A stretch of DNA of 64,000 bases from DATLMR01 sp964615905. GTDB taxonomy: Bacteria; Acidobacteriota; Blastocatellia; UBA7656. Both the position numbers and the translations under genes were made by a program. Of this stretch, positions 16,222 through 25,417 are shown piece by piece; the first letter of the stretch is position 1; the number at the start of each line of letters is the position of its first letter. Under the pieces are notes generated by a model. It was not told the DNA's origin. It saw only the letters and a program-made list of their open reading frames with translations, and ran no database searches. The stretch spans positions 1 through 64,000 of the forward strand of contig CAZTUB010000001.1 of NCBI GenBank assembly GCA_964615905.1. The letters run 5' to 3'.

Positions 16222-17553
16222 ATGCCAGGCATACTTACAGTCTTGCTGCTAGCAGCGCCTCAATGGGTCAGGAGGATGTTGGGTCCGGGCAACAGCTTCT
16301 GGGCCGAATACATCGTGTGGCCGGCGATTCAGATCATAATCGTGCTCTTCGTCATCCTCACGCTTGTCGCCTACCTGGTCTATGTCGAGCGCAAAGTCTC
16401 TGCTTTCATACAGGCGCGGCTCGGCCCTATGCGCGTGGGGCCGTGGGGGTTGCTTCAGCCCGCCGCCGACGGGCTCAAGCTCCTGCTCAAAGAAGACATC
16501 GTTCCGCTGAAGGCCGACAAAGCCGTCTTCATGATAGCGCCGGTCATCGCCGTGTTCGCGGCGCTGACGGTGCTGGCGGTCATACCCTGGGGCGCGGCGT
16601 GGGCGACGATTGCCAACATCAATATCGGGCTGCTCTTCATCCTTGCCGTCTCGTCTGTGAGCGTGCTGGGGCTTGTGCTGGCGGGCTGGTCGTCGAATTC
16701 AAAGTATTCGCTTCTGGGCGCGTTGCGGTCGTCTGCGCAGATGATCAGCTATGAAGTCGGCATGGGGCTATCGATCATCGGCGCGCTGATGTTCGCCCGG
16801 ACGCTTTCGATGTCAGGGATAATCGAAGGCCAGATGGCGGACGGCGTATGGTATCTGTTTTTTCAGCCCGCGGGTTTCATGATCTACGTCATAAGCGCGC
16901 TCGGCGAGACGAATCGCGCGCCGTTCGATCTGCCGGAAGCCGAAAGCGAGCTTGTCGCAGGCTACCACACTGAATACTCAGGCTTCCGGTGGGCGCTCTT
17001 TTTTATGGCCGAGTACACGGCGATGATCGTGACGTCGGCCGTGGCGGTCACGCTCTTTTTAGGAGGCTGGTATTTTCCGGGGCTCGGTCTGGTAAAGAAC
17101 CAGACGCTTTATGTCGTGCTGAGCGTTGTGATCTTCGCCCTAAAGATCGGCTTGTTGATCTACGTCTATATGTGGATCAGGTGGACGTGGCCGCGCTATC
17201 GTTACGATCAGCTGATGGAGCTTGGCTGGAAGTGGATGATACCGGCAGGGCTTGCTAATATCGTATTGACAGGCATCTGGTACGTTCTCGCATTGCCGAA
17301 AGATCGAGGCGGAGTTTTCGGATTCTTGCAGCCCAACGAAGGCGGGCGACTCGTGCCGACGGGCGCGGGCAAGATCTACTTCATAGCCACAGGTCTGGCC
17401 CTGACGCTCCCTTTGATCTGGTTTTTGCTTGCGACGATAAACCGCCGCACGCGCGATTTCAACTTGCACGACCAGCGCCAGCTTCAGATAAGCCTGCGCC
17501 GCGAGAGGCTGCAAAAGATCGGGGAGCCGCAGGCGGCAGAACCGCAGGCGTAG
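16222..17553 (+). CDS. nuoH: NADH-quinone oxidoreductase subunit H
   Basis: This 443-residue membrane subunit joins the quinone site to the proton-pumping arm. Conserved features include LVYVERKVSAFIQARLGP, LLQPAADGLKLLLKED, and ETNRAPFDLPEAESELVAGY with the following YSGFRWALFFMAEY. It is longer than the usual 320-350 residues. A C-terminal part adds a Gly-rich loop, another membrane helix and a basic tail. The ATG at 16222 is preferred to an earlier in-frame start at 16138, which would overlap nuoD. Confidence 0.95.
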   Translation: MPGILTVLLLAAPQWVRRMLGPGNSFWAEYIVWPAIQIIIVLFVILTLVAYLVYVERKVSAFIQARLGPMRVGPWGLLQPAADGLKLLLKEDIVPLKADKAVFMIAPVIAVFAALTVLAVIPWGAAWATIANINIGLLFILAVSSVSVLGLVLAGWSSNSKYSLLGALRSSAQMISYEVGMGLSIIGALMFARTLSMSGIIEGQMADGVWYLFFQPAGFMIYVISALGETNRAPFDLPEAESELVAGYHTEYSGFRWALFFMAEYTAMIVTSAVAVTLFLGGWYFPGLGLVKNQTLYVVLSVVIFALKIGLLIYVYMWIRWTWPRYRYDQLMELGWKWMIPAGLANIVLTGIWYVLALPKDRGGVFGFLQPNEGGRLVPTGAGKIYFIATGLALTLPLIWFLLATINRRTRDFNLHDQRQLQISLRRERLQKIGEPQAAEPQA

Positions 17554-17568
17554 GGCGAAAGAGGATTT

Positions 17569-18114
17569 ATGTCAGCAGCAAAGGCATCACCGAAGAGGCG
17601 AACACTGGGGGCCGTAATCAAGCGGCTGTTGCTCGTCGATCTATTTAAAGGGCTCGCTTTGACGTTCAAGTACAACGCACGCGCCTTGTACGAGCCGCGC
17701 GACGGAGGCGACCCGAACCAGGCGATCTACACGGAGCAGTACCCGCTTGAGCCTGCGCGCGTGTCGGAGCGCTTCCGGGGCGCGCCGCGTCTCAACCTCG
17801 ACCCGGAGACGGGCGGCACGCTATGCATAGCGTGTGACTTGTGCGCGCTGGCCTGCCCTGTCGATTGCATAGAGGTCGGCTCGATCCGCCGCGAGGTGCG
17901 CGACGGCGCGAAGGTAAACAAAAAGAAGGTGCTGACGACGTTCACCTTCGACACGTCGCGCTGTATGTTCTGCAACCTCTGCTCGGAAGCCTGCCCCACG
18001 GATTGCCTTGAGCTGACGCAGAGCTTCGAGCTTGCGGTCTATCATCGCTCAGGCTTCCGCTGGGACCGCGAGATGCTTGAAAAAGGGATCAACTACGTCC
18101 GATACACGAAGTAA
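17569..18114 (+). CDS. nuoI: NADH-quinone oxidoreductase subunit I (two [4Fe-4S] clusters)
   Basis: This 181-residue ferredoxin-like subunit carries clusters N6a and N6b, which pass electrons toward N2. Two CxxCxxCxxxC motifs are visible. CIACDLCALACPVDC starts near residue 86 and CMFCNLCSEACPTDC near residue 132; both keep all cysteines. The N-terminal helix contains the LFKGLALTFKYN membrane-surface segment typical of the subunit. It starts 15 nt after nuoH. Confidence 0.96.
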   Translation: MSAAKASPKRRTLGAVIKRLLLVDLFKGLALTFKYNARALYEPRDGGDPNQAIYTEQYPLEPARVSERFRGAPRLNLDPETGGTLCIACDLCALACPVDCIEVGSIRREVRDGAKVNKKKVLTTFTFDTSRCMFCNLCSEACPTDCLELTQSFELAVYHRSGFRWDREMLEKGINYVRYTK

Positions 18115-18128
18115 GACCGGAGGGCCGA

Positions 18129-18713
18129 ATGCAGCTACAAGGTTGGGAGGCAGTCCTCTTTTATATACTGGCGATTCTGACGCTCGTCATGGGCGTTCTT
18201 GTCGTGACGGCGCGGCTCGCGGTACATTCGGCGCTGTTTCTCATCTCGGCGCTCGTCAACGTGGCCCTGCTCTTTATACTGCTGCGGTCCGAGTTCGTAG
18301 CGGGCGTGCAGATACTCGTCTACGTCGGCGGCGTCATGGTGCTGTTTTTGTTCGTCATCATGCTCGTGCAGACGCGCGCGGAGGAGGAGGCGAAGGTCAA
18401 GCTCTACACGGGGCAGATGGGCTGGGCCGTGGTCATCTCCATACTGCTCGCCTTCTCGGTCTTTTTCGCCATACAGCCCGCGCAGGGGGCGTTCCGCCCG
18501 CCCGAAGGCGGCGTGGCGCGCGTGACCTCGGAGCCCGGCGAGCGATCCACATCGGGCGCGGGCGCGGTCTCAAACGATACGCAGAGGGTCGGCGAAGCGC
18601 TCTACCGTCAGGCCGCGCTTCCGTTCGAGATAGCGTCGCTATTGCTGCTCGTGGCGATAGTCGGCGCGGTTCTGCTCGCGCGCGGAACCAAGCAAGAGAA
18701 GCTTTACGATTAG
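18129..18713 (+). CDS. nuoJ: NADH-quinone oxidoreductase subunit J
   Basis: This 194-residue membrane subunit has five predicted helices. The conserved segment VGGVMVLFLFVIML corresponds to helix 3, which forms a pi-bulge in solved complexes. A hydrophilic loop of about 55 residues, rich in Gly, Glu and Arg, separates the last two helices. A GGAGGG site precedes the ATG, and the gene begins 14 nt after nuoI. Confidence 0.94.
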   Translation: MQLQGWEAVLFYILAILTLVMGVLVVTARLAVHSALFLISALVNVALLFILLRSEFVAGVQILVYVGGVMVLFLFVIMLVQTRAEEEAKVKLYTGQMGWAVVISILLAFSVFFAIQPAQGAFRPPEGGVARVTSEPGERSTSGAGAVSNDTQRVGEALYRQAALPFEIASLLLLVAIVGAVLLARGTKQEKLYD

Positions 18714-18804
18714 AGAACCGATTGCGAAATGAGCGGCGTGACCGTTAGCAGCACGAGTCGCTCGATTTAAGTCTCAACTCTTTCGATAACCCCGGAGGAC
18801 GCTC

Positions 18805-19233
18805 TTGATCAGTTTCACTACCGGTGCGTTTGCCTGCGTCACCTGGCTTCTTTTTCAAGCGCAGGGGCAGCCTTTCCTCAAGCGATTCGAGCCGACGCTT
18901 ATAAACTTTTTGATGCTCAGCTTCCTGCTGTTCGTCATAGGAGTGGCGGGCGTGCTGTCGCGTCGCAACATCATCATCATCTTCATGTCAATCGAGCTGA
19001 TTTTGAACGCGGTCAACCTCAACCTCGTGGCCTTCTCGCGCTATCTTCAGCTCAACCAGGAAGCGCTCCAGGCCAAGGGGCTGATGGTGAACCCGCTTTC
19101 GGGTCCCGTCTTCACGATATTCGTGATCGTCGTCGCCGCGGCCGAAGCGGCCGTGGGGCTTGGCATAGTCATATCGCTGTTCCGCAATCGCGAAACAATC
19201 GCGATTGACGAAATCGATCTGCTGAAGTGGTGA
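18805..19233 (+). CDS. nuoK: NADH-quinone oxidoreductase subunit K, TTG start
   Basis: This 142-residue membrane subunit keeps the conserved glutamate helix IIIIFMSIELILNAVNLNLV and the C-terminal helix with AAAEAAVGLGIVISLFR. The usual length is about 100 residues; here a 35-residue N-terminal extension and a loop of about 15 residues after helix 2 are present. The start is read as TTG at 18805 because GGAGG lies 6 nt before it. A shorter start inside the first helix would remove the extension. It lies 91 nt after nuoJ, a wider gap than others in the operon. Confidence 0.92.
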   Translation: MISFTTGAFACVTWLLFQAQGQPFLKRFEPTLINFLMLSFLLFVIGVAGVLSRRNIIIIFMSIELILNAVNLNLVAFSRYLQLNQEALQAKGLMVNPLSGPVFTIFVIVVAAAEAAVGLGIVISLFRNRETIAIDEIDLLKW

Positions 19234-19266
19234 TGACCGAGTCACCAGCTGTCACCTGTGATTCTT

Positions 19267-21579
19267 ATGCTTAAACTGGTCTGGCTAATCCCAATCTTTC
19301 CGCTCGTCGGTTTTCTAATAAACTTCTTTCTGGGCCGAAAGCTGCGCCTGAGCGAGCGAGCCGTGGCGGTCGTAGCCTGCGGCGTGATACTCGCCTCGCT
19401 GCTCTTTACGCTCGGGGCCTTCTACGATTACGCTGCCAACTATGCCCCGGCGCATGACGACAAGCCTTATGTCACGAGCGAATCGGGCGGCTTCCCCCAC
19501 TCATTTACGTGGCTGCCGGGCGGACGGGCGCAACTTTCGCACGGCGAGGGCGCGGGCCGACTCGCCAGCTTCAACATCGAGTGGAGCTACCAGATAGACC
19601 AGCTATCGCTCGTGATGATGTTCGTCGTCACATTCGTCGGCTTCCTCATACACGTCTTCGCCGTAGGCTACATGCACGGCGACACGGGATTCTACAGGTT
19701 CTTCTCCTACCTCAACCTTTTCATGTTCATGATGCTGCTTCTGGTCATGGGCTCGAACTTCATGATCATGTTCATCGGGTGGGAGGGCGTTGGCCTGTGC
19801 TCATACCTTTTGATCGGGTATTACTTCGACCGTCGCGAAGCGGGCGACGCTTCGAAGAAGGCGTTCGTCGTCAACCGCATAGGCGACTTCGGCATGGTGC
19901 TGGCCATATCGGGCATCTTCGCCACCTTCGGCACGCTCCAATTCAGCGACCTCGCGGAGCTTGCTTCACGCTACCCTGTCGAGCCGCTCTGGCAATTCGG
20001 GTTGATGTCGTGGCTCGCGCTCGGACTTTTCATCGGCGCTACGGGTAAGAGCGCGCAGATACCGCTCTTCATCTGGCTCCCGGACGCGATGGCCGGGCCC
20101 ACGCCCGTCTCCGCGTTGATACACGCGGCGACGATGGTGACGGCGGGCGTCTTTATGGTCACGCGCACGAACTTCATCTTCTCGCGGTCGGTCACTATGC
20201 TGATGGTTGTAGCCCTCGTCGGCTGCCTTACGGCTTTCGTCGCCGCGACCATCGGCGTGACGCAGACGGACATCAAGAAGGTGCTGGCCTATTCGACCGT
20301 ATCGCAGCTCGGCTACATGTTCCTGGCCGTAGGCGTCGGCGCATACATCGCGGCGATCTTCCACGTCTTCACGCACGCTTTCTTCAAGGCGTTGCTCTTT
20401 CTCGGCTCAGGCTCTGTCATACACGGCATGCACCACGAGCAGGAGATGCCGCGCATGGGCGGGCTCCAAAAATACATGCCGACGACCTACAAGACCATGC
20501 TTATGGGATGGCTCGCCATATGCGGCATCATCCCGTGGGCGGGCTTCTGGTCAAAAGACGAGATACTGTGGAAGACCTTCGACACCCACATATTCGGCGG
20601 CGGAAAGATATTGTGGGTTCTCGCCTTCTTCACGGCCGGGATAACCGCGTTTTACATGACGCGACTCATGGCTCTCACCTTCTGGGGCGAAGAGCGGTTC
20701 CGCCGCACACACGCCGGAGGCGAAGCCGACGAAGCGCACGCCGCCGCGCACGATAAAGACCGCGCCCCGCACGACGCCTTGACGGCGGCCGAAGGCGACC
20801 GCCCGCACCACCAGCCGGGCGAGCACGTCGGCGCTCACGATACCCGCGACGCGCACGACCCGCACGCCCATTTCGAGCCGCACGAGTCGCCGCGCGTTAT
20901 GACGGTGCCGCTCATAGTGCTCGCGTTCTTCTCGACCTTCGTGGGCTTGATAGGCATACCGCACGCCTTCCCCGCCCTGTTCGGGAGCCACGCAAACATC
21001 AACCTGTTCGAGCGCTGGCTGGAGCCGGTCATCGCAAAAGTGGGCGTTGACGCTCACGCCGCAGACGCCGCGCACGCGGTCGACCCGCTTGAGTACCTGC
21101 TGATAGTGCTGTCGCTTGCAATCGCCGCGCTCGGAATAATTCTCGGTCGCGTGTTTTACTTGAAGCGGACAGACCTGCCTGGCCAGTGGGCCTCGCGACT
21201 GCGACCGTTCTACAAGCTGAGCCTCAACAAGTGGTACTGGGATCACCTGCTCGACGTAAAAGGGGTCGAGGCCGCCAAGCACATAAACAACGGATTGTGG
21301 CGGGTCGACGCGAAAGCGGTCGACGGCGGCGTGAACGGAGCGGGCTGGCTCACGCGAGCCTCTGCGCGCGTGTCGGGGGCGTGGGATAAACACGTCGTGG
21401 ACCGAGCGGTGAACTTAACCGGATGGACCATGCGCATCGGCTCGTGGCTTTTGCGCGCGCTGCAAACAGGGTTCTGGCAGAACTACGCGCTGATCTTTGC
21501 GCTGGGGCTGTTCATCATACTGGCTATCTATATCTATCCGGCAATCAAGACGACGTTTGGCGCGTTTGGCGGAAAGTAA
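19267..21579 (+). CDS. nuoL: NADH-quinone oxidoreductase subunit L with His-rich insert
   Basis: This antiporter-like proton-pumping subunit of about 770 residues has the typical start MLKLVWLIPIFPLVGFLINF. It also has GWEGVGLCSYLLIGYYF, WLPDAMAGPTPVSALIHAAT and the lysine helix DIKKVLAYSTVSQLGYM. A long C-terminal region should form the lateral helix. Residues of about 478-541 form a soluble loop holding more than a dozen His with many Asp and Glu, which is not part of the standard fold. A GTG three codons upstream (19258) is an alternative start. Confidence 0.94.
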   Translation: MLKLVWLIPIFPLVGFLINFFLGRKLRLSERAVAVVACGVILASLLFTLGAFYDYAANYAPAHDDKPYVTSESGGFPHSFTWLPGGRAQLSHGEGAGRLASFNIEWSYQIDQLSLVMMFVVTFVGFLIHVFAVGYMHGDTGFYRFFSYLNLFMFMMLLLVMGSNFMIMFIGWEGVGLCSYLLIGYYFDRREAGDASKKAFVVNRIGDFGMVLAISGIFATFGTLQFSDLAELASRYPVEPLWQFGLMSWLALGLFIGATGKSAQIPLFIWLPDAMAGPTPVSALIHAATMVTAGVFMVTRTNFIFSRSVTMLMVVALVGCLTAFVAATIGVTQTDIKKVLAYSTVSQLGYMFLAVGVGAYIAAIFHVFTHAFFKALLFLGSGSVIHGMHHEQEMPRMGGLQKYMPTTYKTMLMGWLAICGIIPWAGFWSKDEILWKTFDTHIFGGGKILWVLAFFTAGITAFYMTRLMALTFWGEERFRRTHAGGEADEAHAAAHDKDRAPHDALTAAEGDRPHHQPGEHVGAHDTRDAHDPHAHFEPHESPRVMTVPLIVLAFFSTFVGLIGIPHAFPALFGSHANINLFERWLEPVIAKVGVDAHAADAAHAVDPLEYLLIVLSLAIAALGIILGRVFYLKRTDLPGQWASRLRPFYKLSLNKWYWDHLLDVKGVEAAKHINNGLWRVDAKAVDGGVNGAGWLTRASARVSGAWDKHVVDRAVNLTGWTMRIGSWLLRALQTGFWQNYALIFALGLFIILAIYIYPAIKTTFGAFGGK

Positions 21580-21612
21580 GCTGCGCTTATAAAGTTAAAG
21601 GAGACTCTGGCT

Positions 21613-23406
21613 ATGCCCGGTCAAATCGAATTCTTCGGGATAGGTATCCTGTCGTGGGTTACCTGGCTGCCCGCGCTGGGCGGGATCATCCTGCTCTTTT
21701 TCAATCGAAACAAGAACAACTCCATACGGTGGTTTGCAAACATGTGGATGGGGCTCAGCTTCTTGATTTCAATCCCGCTTTTGACGGGGCTCGGCGCGGG
21801 CCGTCCGGGTTACGACCGCGCGCTCGGCGGTCTGCAGTTCATCGAAGATTACGAATGGATACCACTGATAGGCGCGCGCTATCAGCTTGGCATCGACGGG
21901 CTGTCGCTTGTGCTGATAATCCTGACGACGCTGCTCGGCGTGATAGCCGCCGTCTGCTCGTGGGACTACATCCGCGAGAAAGGGCGCGAGAAAGAGTACT
22001 ACATCATGTTGCTTCTGCTGCAAAGCGGCATGATCGGCGCGTTCGCCGCCGCGGACCTCTTCCTCTTCTTCATCTTCTGGGAAGTGATGCTCGTGCCGAT
22101 GTACTTCCTGATAGGCATATGGGGCGGCAAGAACCGGCTCTACTCTGCCATCAAGTTCTTCCTCTACACGCTCGTAGGCTCGGTAGTGATGCTGCTGGCG
22201 GTCTTGAAGCTATTTTTCGTATTTCCCGAAGTCGTGCGCCCGCAGCAATCTGTCGTGCAAGCGACCGCGCGCCAGCTCTCGACAAGCCCCGTCACCGGGC
22301 AGGTCAACCAGCCCATGCTGATTCTGGCCGACGACGCGATCAAACGCGCGACGAGCGCGAGCTTGCCTTCTGGCTACGTCAACTCGTCGTTCAACATACT
22401 CGCGCTTACGGCGGCAGGCCCTCACATCAAGGCCGTCTTCGGCCTCGGCCTTGTGATATGGATGTTCATAGGCTTCGCCTTATCGTTTGCGATCAAAGTG
22501 CCGATGTTCCCGTTCCACACCTGGCTCCCGGACGCGCACTATGACGCGCCGACGGCCGGGTCCGTCATCCTTGCAGGCGTGCTGCTCAAGATGGGCACGT
22601 ATGGATTCCTGAGATTTTCGCTTCCAATCTTCCCTGACGCGGCGACTCACCCCACGGTCCGGCGTGTGATGATCGTGCTGTCGATCATAGGCATAATCTA
22701 CGGCGCGCTTGTGGCTATGGCGCAAAAGGATGTCAAGAAGCTGATAGCATACTCGTCGGTATCGCACCTGGGCTTTGTGATGCTGGGGCTTTTCGCGCTC
22801 AACCCGAACGGGATCAACGGCGCGGTCATGCAGATGATAAATCACGGCATATCGACCGGGGCGCTCTTTATGCTCGCGGGCATACTTTACGAGCGGCGGC
22901 ACACTTACGAGATAGCGGAGTTCGGCGGGCTCGCGACCGTGATGCCCGCCTTCTCGACGATCTTTTTGATCGTCACGCTTTCGAGCCTGGGGCTGCCGCT
23001 TATGAACAACTTCATCGGCGAGTTTTTGACGATCCGGGGCGCGCTTGAAGCGCAATGGGTGTGGGCGGCTTTTGCGACCGCGGGCATCATACTCGGCGCG
23101 GCCTACATGCTCTGGCTATACCAGCGGGTCTTCTTCGGCCCGGTAACGAACAAGGCAAACGAGAGCTTGAGGGATTTGAACGCCCGCGAGATGTGGCAGT
23201 TCGCCCCGCTCATCTTCCTGATCTTCTGGATAGGCGTATACCCGAAGCCGCTGCTCTCTTACATCAACCCGCAGACCGAATCGGTCGTGGCCCAGGTCAG
23301 GCCCGATTACTTTAAAGCCGCGCCTGCCGAGCAGGTGGCTGAAGAGAAGCAAGACGACGCGGCTGAGACTTCAGAGCCCGCCGAGCAGCCGGGCCAGACG
23401 CGTTGA
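21613..23406 (+). CDS. nuoM: NADH-quinone oxidoreductase subunit M
   Basis: This antiporter-like membrane subunit of 597 residues shows GIDGLSLVLIILTTLLG, IFWEVMLVPMYFLIGIWGG, HTWLPDAHYDAPTAGSVILA and DVKKLIAYSSVSHLGFVMLG, all expected for NuoM. An insert between helices 6 and 7 (about residues 205-260) is hydrophilic. A charged tail rich in Glu, Asp and Gln closes the protein. A GGAGA site precedes the ATG. Family length is usually near 500 residues, so the insert and tail account for the excess. Confidence 0.94.
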   Translation: MPGQIEFFGIGILSWVTWLPALGGIILLFFNRNKNNSIRWFANMWMGLSFLISIPLLTGLGAGRPGYDRALGGLQFIEDYEWIPLIGARYQLGIDGLSLVLIILTTLLGVIAAVCSWDYIREKGREKEYYIMLLLLQSGMIGAFAAADLFLFFIFWEVMLVPMYFLIGIWGGKNRLYSAIKFFLYTLVGSVVMLLAVLKLFFVFPEVVRPQQSVVQATARQLSTSPVTGQVNQPMLILADDAIKRATSASLPSGYVNSSFNILALTAAGPHIKAVFGLGLVIWMFIGFALSFAIKVPMFPFHTWLPDAHYDAPTAGSVILAGVLLKMGTYGFLRFSLPIFPDAATHPTVRRVMIVLSIIGIIYGALVAMAQKDVKKLIAYSSVSHLGFVMLGLFALNPNGINGAVMQMINHGISTGALFMLAGILYERRHTYEIAEFGGLATVMPAFSTIFLIVTLSSLGLPLMNNFIGEFLTIRGALEAQWVWAAFATAGIILGAAYMLWLYQRVFFGPVTNKANESLRDLNAREMWQFAPLIFLIFWIGVYPKPLLSYINPQTESVVAQVRPDYFKAAPAEQVAEEKQDDAAETSEPAEQPGQTR

Positions 23407-23420
23407 TCCGTTCGATACTG

Positions 23421-23448
23421 ACCGGGTGAGCTTACAGGCTCGCCCGGT
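23421..23448. other. nuoM-nuoN intergenic hairpin
   Basis: ACCGGGTGAGC (23421-23431) pairs with GCTCGCCCGGT (23438-23448) with one G-U pair, followed by TTGAAAG. It could weaken read-through, stabilise the upstream mRNA end, or be a processing site. A full stop to transcription is unlikely because nuoN follows. Confidence 0.45.
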
Positions 23449-23473
23449 TTGAAAGCCCCATTTAAAGGTCAAG

Positions 23474-25174
23474 ATGCTAGCATTTATTCAAGCCGCCACA
23501 GACTTTCAGCGCATCATCGACGATGCGCGGCAAATACTGATGCCCGAAGCCCTGCTGACGCTCTTTGCCTGCGCGGCGCTCGTCTTAGACGTTATGCTCC
23601 CGCGCGCGCAAAAGCGCATAGTCGCCTGGGTCAGCCTCGCGGGCATCGGCTTTGCGCTCGTCTCGCTCGGCCTGATGTATTCGCAGATGGCCTCGCGCGG
23701 GATCATCTCTGCGCGCACAGGCTTTTACGGGATGATCGTCATAGACAACTACGCCGTCGTCTTCAAGCTGATGTTTTTGATAGGCGCGGCGCTCGCCATA
23801 CTGCTGTCGATCAGGTACCTGGACGAAGAGAACGAGCAGCGCGGCGAGTACTACGCGCTGATACTGTTTGCCGTGATCGGCATGATGTTTATGGCGTCGG
23901 GCGTGGACCTGTTGACGCTGTTTATCTCGCTTGAGCTGATGGCGGTATCCGTATACATCCTCGTAGGCTACCTGCGCCGGGACGTGCGGTCGAACGAAGC
24001 CGCGATGAAATACTTTCTGCTCGGCGCGTTCTCGTCGGGCGTGTTGCTCTACGGCATCTCCTTGATCTACGGCCTGACAGGCTCGACGAACCTTGCCGCC
24101 ATAGCCGAGGCGCTGCCGAAAATAGCCGTCTCGAACTATTCGCTGTACGGCGTAGACGGCGCGAGCGCAGATATGCGCTATCTCGTGCTGCTGGCGATGG
24201 TGCTGATGTCCGCAGGCATGTTCTTCAAGGTGGCGGCGGTCCCGTTTCATATGTGGGCTCCCGACGCTTACGAGGGCGCGCCGACTTCGATCACCGCCTT
24301 CATGTCCGTCGCGGTGAAGGCGGCGAGCTTTGCCATGTTCGGCAGGCTCTTTTTGTACGGGCTCCCTGATCTCAGAAGCTCGATGGCCGGCGACCCGACG
24401 ACCGGGGCGGCGGGCCTGCCTGGATGGGCGTTGCTTTTGGGCGCGGTCGCCGCTATCACAATCGTCTGGGGCAACCTCGGCGCGCTCACTCAAAACAACA
24501 CAAAGCGGCTGCTGGCTTACTCTTCGATCTCGCACGCGGGTTACACGCTGCTGGGGCTTATAGCCGGAAACGAGACCGGCTACACGGGCTTTATCATCTA
24601 CCTGTTCATCTACACGATTATGAACCTCGGCGTGTTCGGCTGCATCATCGCGCTCAGGAGGCGCGGGATACAGGGCGACCGTATCGAAGACTTCAACGGG
24701 TTGATGCGCAAAGCGCCGTGGCTGACGGTGATGATGACAATCTTTCTGCTGTCGCTCGGCGGCATCCCGCCGACCGCAGGGTTCATCGGCAAGTTCTATC
24801 TCTTCGCCGGTCTGATTGAAACCGGAAACCCCTGGCTCGTCCGGCTGGCAATACTTGCGGTCTTGATGAGCGCGGTGTCGCTCTACTACTACATACGGTT
24901 CATACGCGCGATGTACATCGAAGCGGAAACCGAGCGGCAGCCCGTCAAGCTCGCGCCCTCGCTTCAAATCGCGCTCGGCGTAGCCGCGATTCTGGTGCTG
25001 CTGATAGGCATATTCCCCCAGCGCCTGATCGCCATCACGCAACGCGCCGCCGCATCTCAGGGGTTGAAAGTCCACGAGCCGGAAAGGGAGCAGGTGCCCG
25101 GCGCGCCTGCGACCGCGCCTGCACCGGGCAGACCTTCCGCCCCCCCGCAGCAGCCGCCCGCGCAGCCGCGATAA
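23474..25174 (+). CDS. nuoN: NADH-quinone oxidoreductase subunit N
   Basis: This 566-residue antiporter-like subunit carries ISLELMAVSVYILVGYLRRD, PFHMWAPDAYEGAPTSITAF, and TKRLLAYSSISHAGYTLLGL, the lysine helix. IPPTAGFIGKFYLF follows near the end. The C-terminal 45 residues are Pro/Ala/Gln-rich and probably disordered. The AtpZ-like gene starts 4 nt after its stop, pointing to a shared transcript. Confidence 0.95.
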   Translation: MLAFIQAATDFQRIIDDARQILMPEALLTLFACAALVLDVMLPRAQKRIVAWVSLAGIGFALVSLGLMYSQMASRGIISARTGFYGMIVIDNYAVVFKLMFLIGAALAILLSIRYLDEENEQRGEYYALILFAVIGMMFMASGVDLLTLFISLELMAVSVYILVGYLRRDVRSNEAAMKYFLLGAFSSGVLLYGISLIYGLTGSTNLAAIAEALPKIAVSNYSLYGVDGASADMRYLVLLAMVLMSAGMFFKVAAVPFHMWAPDAYEGAPTSITAFMSVAVKAASFAMFGRLFLYGLPDLRSSMAGDPTTGAAGLPGWALLLGAVAAITIVWGNLGALTQNNTKRLLAYSSISHAGYTLLGLIAGNETGYTGFIIYLFIYTIMNLGVFGCIIALRRRGIQGDRIEDFNGLMRKAPWLTVMMTIFLLSLGGIPPTAGFIGKFYLFAGLIETGNPWLVRLAILAVLMSAVSLYYYIRFIRAMYIEAETERQPVKLAPSLQIALGVAAILVLLIGIFPQRLIAITQRAAASQGLKVHEPEREQVPGAPATAPAPGRPSAPPQQPPAQPR

Positions 25175-25177
25175 GCC

Positions 25178-25414
25178 ATGTCTTCAAAGGACAACAAGAA
25201 AAAGGGCGAGATAAACTGGCGGCAGGCGACAACGACTATAGGCCTCGCGCTCGCCATCCCGTGGATGATAGGCGTGCCCGCAGTCATCGGCTACTACATC
25301 GATCAAAGCTACGGCACAAAACCGCTCTGGTTCTTAATAGGGCTGGCGGTAGGGTTGATAGGCACCGCGCTCGACATATACAAGCTGCTACAACGACTCG
25401 GCCAGTTCAAATAG
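25178..25414 (+). CDS. AtpZ/AtpI-family small membrane protein
   Basis: This is a 78-residue protein with a charged start (KDNKKKGEINWRQA) and two membrane helices. The second contains the LIGLAVGLIGTALDIYKLL pattern typical of AtpZ/AtpI proteins, which help assemble or supply ions to F-type ATP synthases. Here it closes the nuo operon, 4 nt after nuoN, and no ATP synthase gene is in the window. It meets a convergent gene only 3 nt beyond its stop, without a visible terminator. Confidence 0.8.
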   Translation: MSSKDNKKKGEINWRQATTTIGLALAIPWMIGVPAVIGYYIDQSYGTKPLWFLIGLAVGLIGTALDIYKLLQRLGQFK

Positions 25415-25417
25415 GTT

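Noticed and set aside
23585..25075. 496-codon antisense frame over nuoN
   Set aside because: Composition is Arg/His/Asp/Gln-rich without hydrophobic core patterns; nuoN is well supported.
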